From a virus, in the IMG/VR virus record IMGVR_UViG_3300010994_000002, positions 1-38,182 of that record: a stretch of 38,182 bases of DNA; one strand, 5' to 3'. The notes under the pieces are model-generated. The model made no database searches, was not told where the DNA came from, and saw only the letters and a program-made list of their open reading frames with translations. Of this stretch, positions 21,505-28,668 are shown piece by piece (position 1 is the stretch's first letter; each line of letters starts with the position of its first letter). Both the position numbers and the translations under genes were made by a program.

Positions 21505-22089
21505 ATGGATATGCAAAATAGATTAATTGGCTATTATGCTAATGTGTCAGACATGGCAATTGAAAACTTAAAACAAGAAAAAAAGTTTCAATTCAGAAAA
21601 CATTTAACCAACCATTCTTTATTAAAAGTAGTTGAAAGCAATTACGAAAAAATAACAAATTCCGAGGAAGCTAAGAAATTAATTAAAGATTATATGTTGT
21701 CTATGAATGGTATGTATAAACCAGCAAGGGACGAATATAATAAAACATTACAATTATTAAAAGCAACTAAGGACCCAATGTTAAAACAACAAATTATTGA
21801 CGCTTATTGTGAACGCGGTATACATGGTTTTACGGCAAAGAATGGGGCAAGGTGGAATATTGAAACATATAGTAACATGTGTACTACTCATTTTAATAAT
21901 GAATTAGTTAGATTATCTGTATTAGAAACCAGAAAAGAAGGGGATAAGTTCGAAGTGTCAAGTCATGCGAAGGCTTGTCCTTTATGTATACCATTTGAGG
22001 GTAAAATTTTAACATATGAAGAATTACAAGAAGCCAAGGCAGCTGGATTATTTCATGTTCGCTGCAAACACTTGGTAACAAAGGTTTGA
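21505..22089 (+). CDS. Phage minor capsid / head morphogenesis protein (short)
   Basis: A 194-residue protein carrying the C-terminal signature of Mu gpF-like or minor capsid type 2 proteins: GIHGFTAKNGARWNIETYSNMCTTH, then SSHAKACPLCIPFEGKILTYEEL and LFHVRCKHLV, with conserved His and Cys residues. It is shorter than the usual 300-400 residues and lies after the capsid gene instead of between portal and scaffold, so it may be a stand-alone C-terminal version. Start ATG 21505. Confidence 0.75.
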   Translation: MDMQNRLIGYYANVSDMAIENLKQEKKFQFRKHLTNHSLLKVVESNYEKITNSEEAKKLIKDYMLSMNGMYKPARDEYNKTLQLLKATKDPMLKQQIIDAYCERGIHGFTAKNGARWNIETYSNMCTTHFNNELVRLSVLETRKEGDKFEVSSHAKACPLCIPFEGKILTYEELQEAKAAGLFHVRCKHLVTKV

Positions 22090-22093
22090 TATT

Positions 22094-22261
22094 ATGAGAA
22101 CTAAAAAAGAATTAGAAAAATTAATGCTACCTAATATCGCAACGGAAACACCATTAAGAAAATGGAAACGTAGATATTTAGGAGCATTAACAGAAGAACA
22201 CCGTCAAAAGTGTTTATATTTTATAAAATTATATGGTGGAAGTATAAGAGGTGGGATATAA
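22094..22261 (+). CDS. Hypothetical basic protein, 55 residues
   Basis: Not recognised. Starts at ATG 22094, four bases behind the previous stop, and shares a base with the next start (TAATG). Basic and helical (PLRKWKRRYLGAL). Its place in an unbroken run of structural genes supports it. Confidence 0.55.
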   Translation: MRTKKELEKLMLPNIATETPLRKWKRRYLGALTEEHRQKCLYFIKLYGGSIRGGI

Positions 22262-22512
22262 TGAATAGTTCATATGTAAATATTAAAGCAAGTATGGGTG
22301 GATATGGTGGGTCGGTTAAATCTGCAGGAACATATGAAGGTAACTTTTGTGCTATTAAAGCCATGGAAGATAGTGTTATCACCGCGACCGGTAATATTGA
22401 AGACTTAACCACTTTAATAATATTAGGTGGTGACGTGGTACCGGGCGAATTTACCGAAGTTGTAGTTACAAGCGGAAAAGTAATATTGTATAACAATATA
22501 GAGGGTGAATAA
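22261..22512 (+). CDS. Small beta-rich protein, possible head decoration
   Basis: An 83-residue protein from ATG 22261 behind AGAGGTGGG. Predicted all-beta with a ILGGDVVPGEFTEVVVTSGKVILY ending typical of small beta-barrel decoration or fibre-base proteins. No family assigned. Lies between the minor capsid gene and two adhesin-like genes. Confidence 0.6.
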   Translation: MNSSYVNIKASMGGYGGSVKSAGTYEGNFCAIKAMEDSVITATGNIEDLTTLIILGGDVVPGEFTEVVVTSGKVILYNNIEGE

Positions 22513-22514
22513 CT

Positions 22515-23057
22515 ATGTTAGATATCTCTTTTAAAAACAAAATTAAAAGCAATAAGATACCATATAAAAGTTTATCTTTAAATCCTACTAAAGACGATTT
22601 TATAAATATTTATTCACCCGACGAAACGTATAATTTAAGTAATATTCAAGTATATAATGGTGGACCATTAGATTCATTATATGGACTGCTATACTTTGAT
22701 TTGTCAGACATAATTAATAAAACAATAATTAATGCTGTATTAAGCATGTATGCTGATGACTTATCTGCAGCAACTATAATAGGAATCAAAAGAATAACAT
22801 CAGCTTGGAATGAAGGAGTTGTAACATGGAATACTAAACCAACAATATCAGAAACTGTGTATTATGAAGAATCAGTTCCTATAGGTTCAGGTTGGAAAAC
22901 ATTTGACATAAAAACATTAATACAGGCAATTGCAGATGGAGCATCCTATGAAGGTATCTGGTTATATGTAGGTAATGAATACACAGATTATAGATGGTGT
23001 CAGTTTAGTTCCAAAGAAGGTGACAATAAACCAGTTTTAGAAATTAAATATTATTGA
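22515..23057 (+). CDS. DNRLRE-like beta-sandwich protein (surface-binding)
   Basis: A 180-residue protein resembling the DNRLRE/CBM-like domain of secreted bacterial proteins. Seen: YGLLYFDLSDII and INAVLSMYADD strands, then the hallmark SAWNEGVVTWNTKP near residue 96 and the final WCQFSSKEGDNKPVLEIKYY, close to the S-R-E...P-x-L-x-I-x-Y ending of that family. A second DNRLRE-like domain is embedded in the tail fibre protein at 31350. By position it may decorate the head and bind glycans; this is inference. Confidence 0.7.
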   Translation: MLDISFKNKIKSNKIPYKSLSLNPTKDDFINIYSPDETYNLSNIQVYNGGPLDSLYGLLYFDLSDIINKTIINAVLSMYADDLSAATIIGIKRITSAWNEGVVTWNTKPTISETVYYEESVPIGSGWKTFDIKTLIQAIADGASYEGIWLYVGNEYTDYRWCQFSSKEGDNKPVLEIKYY

Positions 23058-23113
23058 CAACTTAGATATTATCGAAAATAATTATAAAATAATTAAAAGG
23101 AAGTGTTTTGAAA

Positions 23114-24016
23114 ATGGCATATACCTTAGAAGGAATGTTTAATGAATTAATAAACGGTAGGGTATTTAATAATAAAGGCAATACTTATTATGTAGAATTA
23201 GCCGCTAACGGTGGAAGTGACAATAACGACGGGTCAAAAGATAACCCTTTTTTAACAGTCAATAAAGCTTATGATAATTGCGTTGATTGGAATGGTGATA
23301 CTATCGTAGTTGGTAAAGGAACACATAGTGTTGATGCTGCCGTAGAATGTGATGTTGCAGGGGTAACACTTATAGCAAGACAATCCGGAGGGTATAAGGA
23401 ATGTTTAGGTGAAAGATATACTATTGCGGCAAGTGAAGACCTTGACGACGATTATGTTTGTAAAATTACGGCACCGACTAGAATTATCGGATTAGGGTTT
23501 GCTGGTAGAGATTTAACCAAATCAAGTTTGATAATTGATAGTGATGAAACCGGTGGTTTTACAGGTGGATTTAATGAATTGATTAATTGTCGTTTTAGTT
23601 GTTGGTACGGTGCATTAGATTATGGATTATATATTTTAGGCGGTGTGAGCAATTTAATAAAAGGGTGTACTTTTGACGGATTATTCGGCGGTTTTGATAT
23701 TGCAGCTATAGGTTTAGCAGATGATGGAGCTCTGAATCCTTGTGATGTTAGACTTATTGATAATATATTTAGTGGTATTGGATCAGGTAAACATGCAATT
23801 AAATGTATAGGTAATCCAAAAAGTTTGATCGTAGAACATAATTATTTAGTACCAGGTATCGGAGCGGCAACAGGTAAAATGTTAGATAATGATAGTAAGG
23901 TCTCAAGCGGAATAATATTTAATAATGTACATGGTGGAGCAAATAAAGCGGCTATGTATGAAAATCTTACAAATAGTTTATTAGTATTTGCTGGTAATGC
24001 TGTAGATGATTCTTAG
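23114..24016 (+). CDS. Right-handed beta-helix protein
   Basis: About 300 residues (TTG 23108 possible; ATG 23114 has the AAAGGAAGTG spacing of other late genes). Begins with a short anchor, then NTYYVELAANGGSDNNDGSKDNPFLTVNKAYD near residue 24, a motif seen at the start of DUF1565/pectate-lyase-like beta helices, and repeating short strands such as INCRF, IKGCTFDG, LIDNIFSG and VEHNYLV. No signal peptide. It may be a head fibre or capsid decoration with a glycan-binding or depolymerising role. No catalytic residues can be named. Confidence 0.7.
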   Translation: MAYTLEGMFNELINGRVFNNKGNTYYVELAANGGSDNNDGSKDNPFLTVNKAYDNCVDWNGDTIVVGKGTHSVDAAVECDVAGVTLIARQSGGYKECLGERYTIAASEDLDDDYVCKITAPTRIIGLGFAGRDLTKSSLIIDSDETGGFTGGFNELINCRFSCWYGALDYGLYILGGVSNLIKGCTFDGLFGGFDIAAIGLADDGALNPCDVRLIDNIFSGIGSGKHAIKCIGNPKSLIVEHNYLVPGIGAATGKMLDNDSKVSSGIIFNNVHGGANKAAMYENLTNSLLVFAGNAVDDS

Positions 24017-24043
24017 AATACTATTAATGCTAAAGGTGATTAA

Positions 24044-24364
24044 ATGATTAAATTAGTTAATAGGTCCGGAAAATTTATGAGGCAATTAAAGTCTAATGAA
24101 TTATCAATGTTGAATCAAATGGGATATTTTTTGATGTCTAAAATGGATTATCATGTAGCAGTTGACACCGGTTATTTATTATCTAGGAATACATATGTAA
24201 TTAACCGAAATGAGTTATTTTTAATGAATGATTGTGATTACGCTATACACCAAGAATATGGAACTTATAAAATGAAAGCTCACCCATTTATGAGACCGTC
24301 GGCAATGAATTATCATAATGAATTAAAACAAATTGCCGCGGCGTATCTTGGAAAAGGAATGTAA
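24044..24364 (+). CDS. Neck protein, HK97 gp10-like
   Basis: A 106-residue head-tail joining or tail completion protein. Seen: VAVDTGYLLSRNTYV near residue 40 and YAIHQEYGTYKMKAHPFMRPSAM near residue 66, the family's V-D-T-G-x-L and YGT...PFMRPA signatures. Upstream of the tail terminator-like gene, as in other siphophages. Confidence 0.88.
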   Translation: MIKLVNRSGKFMRQLKSNELSMLNQMGYFLMSKMDYHVAVDTGYLLSRNTYVINRNELFLMNDCDYAIHQEYGTYKMKAHPFMRPSAMNYHNELKQIAAAYLGKGM

Positions 24365-24376
24365 GGGGGTTATATT

Positions 24377-24772
24377 GTGGAAATAGATAAATTAGAATAT
24401 TATATCGGTGAACGATTAAAAACTTTAACTGATATACAAGTTTATAATAAAAAAGTACCAGATAATAAAACATTCCCTTATTTAGTATATAAATTCTATG
24501 CTTGTAATTATGCGGTTAGGCATAGAAAGGATTGGATTTTAGAAATTGATTACTGGCAAGATTCAAACGATGATACCGATATATTGGAAGCCGCAATTAC
24601 AGTAAAAAATGGTCGAACAGTTGACGAAATTGATTATGTGGGGCTAAATAATAGCACACAAAATGAAACAGAAGGATTTTATCAATGTACCGCTGAATTT
24701 GAAGGAAGTATTCCGGATACAGAACCAAATATATCAAGGTATAACCAAAGATTTATATTAAAAGTAGATTAG
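24377..24772 (+). CDS. Tail terminator-like protein
   Basis: A 131-residue protein from GTG 24377 behind AAGGGGGTT. The pattern of an N-terminal helix (LEYYIGERLKTL), PYLVYKFYA, WILEIDYWQDSNDDTDILEAA and a final FILKVD strand matches small alpha/beta tail terminators (gpU/gp17-like). Its place between the gp10-like and tail-tube genes supports this. Confidence 0.7.
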   Translation: MEIDKLEYYIGERLKTLTDIQVYNKKVPDNKTFPYLVYKFYACNYAVRHRKDWILEIDYWQDSNDDTDILEAAITVKNGRTVDEIDYVGLNNSTQNETEGFYQCTAEFEGSIPDTEPNISRYNQRFILKVD

Positions 24773-24783
24773 GAGTGTAGATA

Positions 24784-25077
24784 ATGGATTTTGGAGAAGC
24801 AATAAGAGAATTAAAAAAAGGTAAAAAATTAGCAAGGGAAAAATGGAATGGTAAAAATATGTTTATTGTGTATATGTCAGGGATGAAATTACCATCATAT
24901 AATACACAAGGAACAAATAGAAAAGTAAATGATAGGACAGCGAAATTTATTGGTGAAGATACGCCTTTAAATAGTCAGCCTTATTTGGCTATGTATAACG
25001 CTCAAAAAGAATGGATACCTGGGTGGTTAGCTAGTCAATCAGATATGTTAGACAATGATTGGTTTGTAGTTGATTAA
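24784..25077 (+). CDS. DUF2829 protein, Tad2-like anti-Thoeris sponge
   Basis: A 97-residue single DUF2829 domain. Seen: MDFGEAIRELKKGKKLAREKWNGKNMFIVYM at the start and PGWLASQSDMLDNDWFVVD at the end, both hallmarks of the family. Established: Tad2 proteins, which are DUF2829 proteins of phages, bind the cyclic ADP-ribose signal made by Thoeris defence and so block it. The link to anti-defence here is inference from family. It is an odd resident of the structural operon, between tail terminator-like and tail-tube genes. Start ATG 24784 behind AGGAGTG. Confidence 0.85.
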   Translation: MDFGEAIRELKKGKKLAREKWNGKNMFIVYMSGMKLPSYNTQGTNRKVNDRTAKFIGEDTPLNSQPYLAMYNAQKEWIPGWLASQSDMLDNDWFVVD

Positions 25078-25115
25078 AAGTAGGTTAAAATAATTAAGAA
25101 AGGAAGTGATTTTTT

Positions 25116-26219
25116 ATGCCAATTAATGCAGTTGAACCAACAATTCCAGTTGCTAACGATGTTATAATGGGGGAATTTAAAGCATACGCAAATTATGGAT
25201 TACCTACACAAACATTACTAGGTGCAACTAGGGAAGGGTGTAAAGTTGACATCGAAAGAACTATAAAAGAATTAGCCTTTGATGGTGCTTATGGTCCTAC
25301 TTTGGATAGTGATGGGGTACCACTTGTAAGATATGAAAAGTTAATCGGCAGAATTACATTAAATAATCTTTATTTGAAGTATTTTAATAGAAAAGTTATT
25401 TCAGATATGGAAACAACGGATACTTGGGAATCAAAAGATTGGGCGGCGACTGGTGGAACATACGCGGCGGAAACGTCAATTGTAAATTCCGGTAATCAAT
25501 CCGCTAAATGCAGTATAGCAAGCGGACAAACAGCCCATGGAATACATGCGGTTTTTGCTTCAACTAAAGATTTAACAGTTTTTGACAATGCAGAAACAAG
25601 CGTTGTAGGCGATTATATAGGTATAGCAATATATATAACAAGTGCAATGAAAACAATTTTAGGAACTGATAGTATACAAGTTAGATTTCATAATGACGCC
25701 GAAGAAACAGAAACTAATTATCTATATTACGATATAGAAGCAACCGCATTAACAGCCAATGTTTGGACAACTTTAAAGATTGCAAAATCTTCATTTACAG
25801 CGGTAGCGGCGGGAGCATGGACCGGTATAACTGGTATATCTTTTCAGGTTCCAGACGAAACTGACGACGCTTTAGAATTTTATGTTGATAGTGTTGATCT
25901 TATACAAAATCAATCTGATAGTGCTATTGTACCTGTAAATGGTTCTGGTTTTGGCTATACAGACGAAACCGATTACAAGGAATATACTCCAGACCTTGAA
26001 ATTTCCGATACTGATTATTTAGAAAATGTTACTTTGGTCGGTCAAAGATTAGACGGTAACAAGGTTAAAATAGTTGCTAAGAATGTACTTAATGACGGTA
26101 ATATTAGTCTAGCTTTAGAATCTAAAGACGAAGCGGTGCACGAAACACAGTTTACAGGTCATTATAAATATGGTGCGGGGTTAGTGGTACCAATAGAATT
26201 ATATGAATATGTTTCATAA
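25116..26219 (+). CDS. Tail tube-like protein 1 with an inserted beta-sandwich domain
   Basis: A 367-residue protein. Residues 1-92 and 270-367 align in pattern with the next protein: TLLGATREGCKVDIERTIKELAFDGAYGPT here against TLIGATRGGTKLEIEW...DYDGSMGPT there, and NVTLVGQRLDGNKVKIVAKNVLNDGNISL against NITFRGFKANGEFCVIILKNALNIDNISL. Residues about 95-265 are an insert with Ala/Thr-rich strands (SIVNSGNQSAKCSIASGQT...YVDSVDLI) resembling a carbohydrate-binding jelly roll. A tail-tube subunit with a surface domain is the likely reading. Start ATG 25116 behind AAAGGAAGTG. Confidence 0.75.
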   Translation: MPINAVEPTIPVANDVIMGEFKAYANYGLPTQTLLGATREGCKVDIERTIKELAFDGAYGPTLDSDGVPLVRYEKLIGRITLNNLYLKYFNRKVISDMETTDTWESKDWAATGGTYAAETSIVNSGNQSAKCSIASGQTAHGIHAVFASTKDLTVFDNAETSVVGDYIGIAIYITSAMKTILGTDSIQVRFHNDAEETETNYLYYDIEATALTANVWTTLKIAKSSFTAVAAGAWTGITGISFQVPDETDDALEFYVDSVDLIQNQSDSAIVPVNGSGFGYTDETDYKEYTPDLEISDTDYLENVTLVGQRLDGNKVKIVAKNVLNDGNISLALESKDEAVHETQFTGHYKYGAGLVVPIELYEYVS

Positions 26220-26235
26220 GAAAGGAGTGGTGTAA

Positions 26236-26805
26236 ATGCCTACAAATACATTTAGTCCTGCCGTAATACATAAAGCCAAAGATTTACTTTTAGGAGAAGG
26301 AGCATTATATAAAGATTATGTTGACGAAGATACAAAAGGAACTTTAATCGGGGCAACAAGGGGCGGCACTAAGTTAGAAATTGAATGGTCCAAAAAAGAA
26401 GTTGATTATGATGGTTCCATGGGTCCTACTAAAGGAATGAGAAGGACCGAACGATTTGTTGCTAAGTTAGTCATAAATTTTCTAAAGTTAACTTATACTA
26501 ACCTTGCTTATGGTTTAAATGTAACAGTATCCGACGGTACCGATGCCGACGGTACTTATAAAAAGATTGCATTTAGGACAAATTTTGAAAGCACTGACCC
26601 AATGACTAATATTACTTTTAGGGGTTTTAAGGCAAACGGCGAATTTTGTGTAATAATTTTAAAAAATGCTTTGAATATAGATAACATAAGTTTAGAATTT
26701 AAGGAAAAAGATGAAGTTGTTAACGAAATGACTTATACCGGTTTTTATACTTATGCGGCACCAACGACACCGCCTTTGGCAATAAGAGAAGAAATACCGG
26801 CATAA
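26236..26805 (+). CDS. Tail tube-like protein 2 (short paralogue)
   Basis: A 189-residue paralogue of the previous protein without the inserted domain, probably the bare tail-tube subunit. Shared motifs: LIGATRGGTK, YDGSMGPT, ALNIDNISLEFKEKDEVVNEMTYTGFYTY. Ends in a Pro-rich tail. Two tube proteins could alternate or be used at different places or ratios in the tail. Start ATG 26236 behind AAAGGAGTGGTG. Confidence 0.75.
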   Translation: MPTNTFSPAVIHKAKDLLLGEGALYKDYVDEDTKGTLIGATRGGTKLEIEWSKKEVDYDGSMGPTKGMRRTERFVAKLVINFLKLTYTNLAYGLNVTVSDGTDADGTYKKIAFRTNFESTDPMTNITFRGFKANGEFCVIILKNALNIDNISLEFKEKDEVVNEMTYTGFYTYAAPTTPPLAIREEIPA

Positions 26806-26925
26806 AATTATATGGGTGTATTTGACACCCTAGAATCAATTTTAAGACATGTTGTGTTGAAGGGGTAATAATTTACCCAATGAGAATAAATGTGATAAAA
26901 ATTAAACGTGAGAGGTGTGTATTAA
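26806..26925 (+). other. Two hairpins between tube and chaperone genes
   Basis: GGGTGT/ACACCC with a five-base loop (26814-26830) and GGGTAA/TTACCC with a four-base loop (26863-26878). Neither has a good U tract. They may reduce transcription of the chaperones relative to the abundant tube proteins. Confidence 0.6.
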
Positions 26926-27333
26926 ATGAAAGAAAGAAAGTTAAAGAAAAAAGAGGTAATGATTGTATCAAGAATCTTGGAAGACGTAAATTTCAAATAT
27001 TATGTTGAATATTTATTATCAAATAAGGTTGATAAAATATTGCGAACAGGTGAAAATAAGAATGAAAGAATAATTATGCTTATGGGCGATATAATAGCAT
27101 TTGTACTTCAAAATATGAATAAAGCCGAAGAAAATATTGATGCTTTAATCATATCTTATAAAAATATTACACAGGAACAAGTTGAAGACCTAGACGTTGA
27201 CGAATATATAAATGTTCTGAAGAGTATATGGATGGCGGGAATTCCTAACATACTCGCTGATTATGTAGATTTGACAGAAGTTAAAAAAAAGTTCAAAGAG
27301 CTAAAAAAGGATACGGAGAAAGAGAACTATTAA
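26926..27333 (+). CDS. Tail assembly chaperone, frame-0 product (gpG-like)
   Basis: A 135-residue helical, acidic protein behind the tail-tube genes. By position and by the frameshift it is the gpG-like chaperone that binds the tape measure protein. Near its end the codons CTA AAA AAG contain A_AAA_AAG (27303-27309). Unshifted ribosomes stop at TAA 27331-27333. Start ATG 26926 behind GAGAGGTG. Confidence 0.75.
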   Translation: MKERKLKKKEVMIVSRILEDVNFKYYVEYLLSNKVDKILRTGENKNERIIMLMGDIIAFVLQNMNKAEENIDALIISYKNITQEQVEDLDVDEYINVLKSIWMAGIPNILADYVDLTEVKKKFKELKKDTEKENY

Positions 27334-27725
27334 TTGGATATGGTAAGCAATATGAATTCATTATGAATTTTTTTACCGATGAAAACATAATAGAACCATT
27401 GATTAGATATTATAAAGACTTTAATTATGTAAATTATATTATGAACCTGTCATTTAGAGACGGGTTCAAATTATATCTAAAATGTATCGAATTAATGAAA
27501 GAAGATCAAGAAAAAGAAATTAAAGATCACGTAAGACAAGTATGGTTAATTGAAATCCAACATGGGTATAAAGGGGATTTTGAAAGTTATTATAAATCTA
27601 AAGTTAAAATATCAGAAAATAGGGCTTTAGGCAAACAATTCAGGGATTCAGAAGAAGAAAGAATTATAAATGAAATTGAAGACAAAAAAAATATTAAATT
27701 AAAAGAAAGGATATATAAATTATGA
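26926..27725 (+). CDS. Tail assembly chaperone, frameshifted product (gpGT-like)
   Basis: A -1 shift at 27303-27309 joins the first 128 codons to the -1 frame, which is open from GGA 27309 (GYGERELLIGYGKQYEFIMNF) into the downstream frame to TGA 27725, total 266 residues. The join leaves no gap or extra stop, and the downstream part has no ribosome site of its own, which is the classic G/GT arrangement. The T part (YYKDFNYVNYIMNLSFRDGFKLYLKC) resembles gp-T extensions of Firmicutes phages. Confidence 0.8.
27303..27309 (+). promoter_or_regulatory. Slippery heptamer of the tail chaperones
   Basis: A_AAA_AAG in phase (CTA AAA AAG). It is identical in sequence and phase to the heptamer at the end of the ERF gene. 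No strong hairpin is obvious behind it, which is common for tail chaperone sites. Confidence 0.8.
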
Positions 27726-28321
27726 TTATAACACGAAGTGAAGCCAAGGCATTATTAAAAATAACCAATACAGACCAGGATTCTTTTATAGATTTGAATT
27801 TACCTACAATAGAACAGATCATCTGTGATTATTGCAATACAGACTTTATTAATAAACAATTTGATTATTTTTCTTCAGGTTCAATTAGTTTTATATCTGA
27901 AGATAATAGTATTAATATGTCTGGAATAGAAAATAAAAAACTTGTGGCTGGTGATAGTATAAGAGTTTATAAAAGTTTGAGAAATAATCAAACCTTTACA
28001 ATTGATTCTGTTAGTACAGGCAAAATAATAGTTAACAATATAGATACAATAACAGACGAAGACGAAGGTAAAGGGGTTTACATTACGAAAATAACATATC
28101 CAAAACCATTAAAATTAACGGCTGCTAAAATGATGAATTTTTTAATAGCTGATTTAGACGAAGATAAAACACCAGGAGCCAAAAGCGAAAAGATAGATGA
28201 TTATAGTATTACTTATGAAGACGATTTCCAAGGTTTTCCGTTATCTATAATGAAAGCATTAAATTTTTATAGACAAGCATACAAAATTAATCTATTTAAT
28301 CATTCGAGTAAGGAGGTTTAA
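27722..28321 (+). CDS. Head-tail connector (gp6/adaptor-like)
   Basis: A 199-residue protein. The N-terminal ITRSEAKALLKITNTDQDSFIDLNLPTIEQIICDYCN is the helical adaptor signature of gp6/gp15-type connectors. A beta insertion (GDSIRVYKSLRNNQTFTIDSV) follows. The end returns to a helix (KPLKLTAAKMMNFL) and FPLSIMKALNFYRQ. It overlaps the chaperone stop (ATGA). Its place between chaperones and tape measure is unusual: adaptors normally follow the capsid gene. Confidence 0.75.
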   Translation: MIITRSEAKALLKITNTDQDSFIDLNLPTIEQIICDYCNTDFINKQFDYFSSGSISFISEDNSINMSGIENKKLVAGDSIRVYKSLRNNQTFTIDSVSTGKIIVNNIDTITDEDEGKGVYITKITYPKPLKLTAAKMMNFLIADLDEDKTPGAKSEKIDDYSITYEDDFQGFPLSIMKALNFYRQAYKINLFNHSSKEV

Positions 28322-28323
28322 CC

Positions 28324-28665
28324 GTGGGTATAAAAAGGTTTTATATTACATGTTATAAATTAGAACCAACTGAAACGTTAAACAGTCGTAATATACCAAT
28401 TAAGACATATGCAGAAACCGAAATTAAAGGATATATGGGAAGCGGTTCCGACACAATAATAAAAGTAGCAGATAAAGATACAATAGAAACAAGATTTAAA
28501 TTTTATTGCAATGATTTTGATTTAGCTTTAGGTGATCTTATAAAATACGAAGGAGAAACTTACGAAGTGGTAGGACAACCAAGAAATACAGCCCATAGAA
28601 ACCACCATATAAAGACATTATTAAGAAAGGTTGACAACGTAAAGCAAAATAAAGAGGGGGTGTAA
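28324..28665 (+). CDS. Head-tail stopper-like protein
   Basis: A 113-residue beta-barrel protein from GTG 28324 behind AAGGAGG. LALGDLIKYEGETYEVVGQP matches the G-D-x-I-x-x-x-G-x-x-Y-x-V hairpin of gp16/gpFII-type stoppers, and TRFKFYC and HIKTLLRKV are flanking strands. Like the adaptor before it, it is out of its usual place next to the capsid genes. Confidence 0.7.
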   Translation: MGIKRFYITCYKLEPTETLNSRNIPIKTYAETEIKGYMGSGSDTIIKVADKDTIETRFKFYCNDFDLALGDLIKYEGETYEVVGQPRNTAHRNHHIKTLLRKVDNVKQNKEGV

Positions 28666-28668
28666 AAT

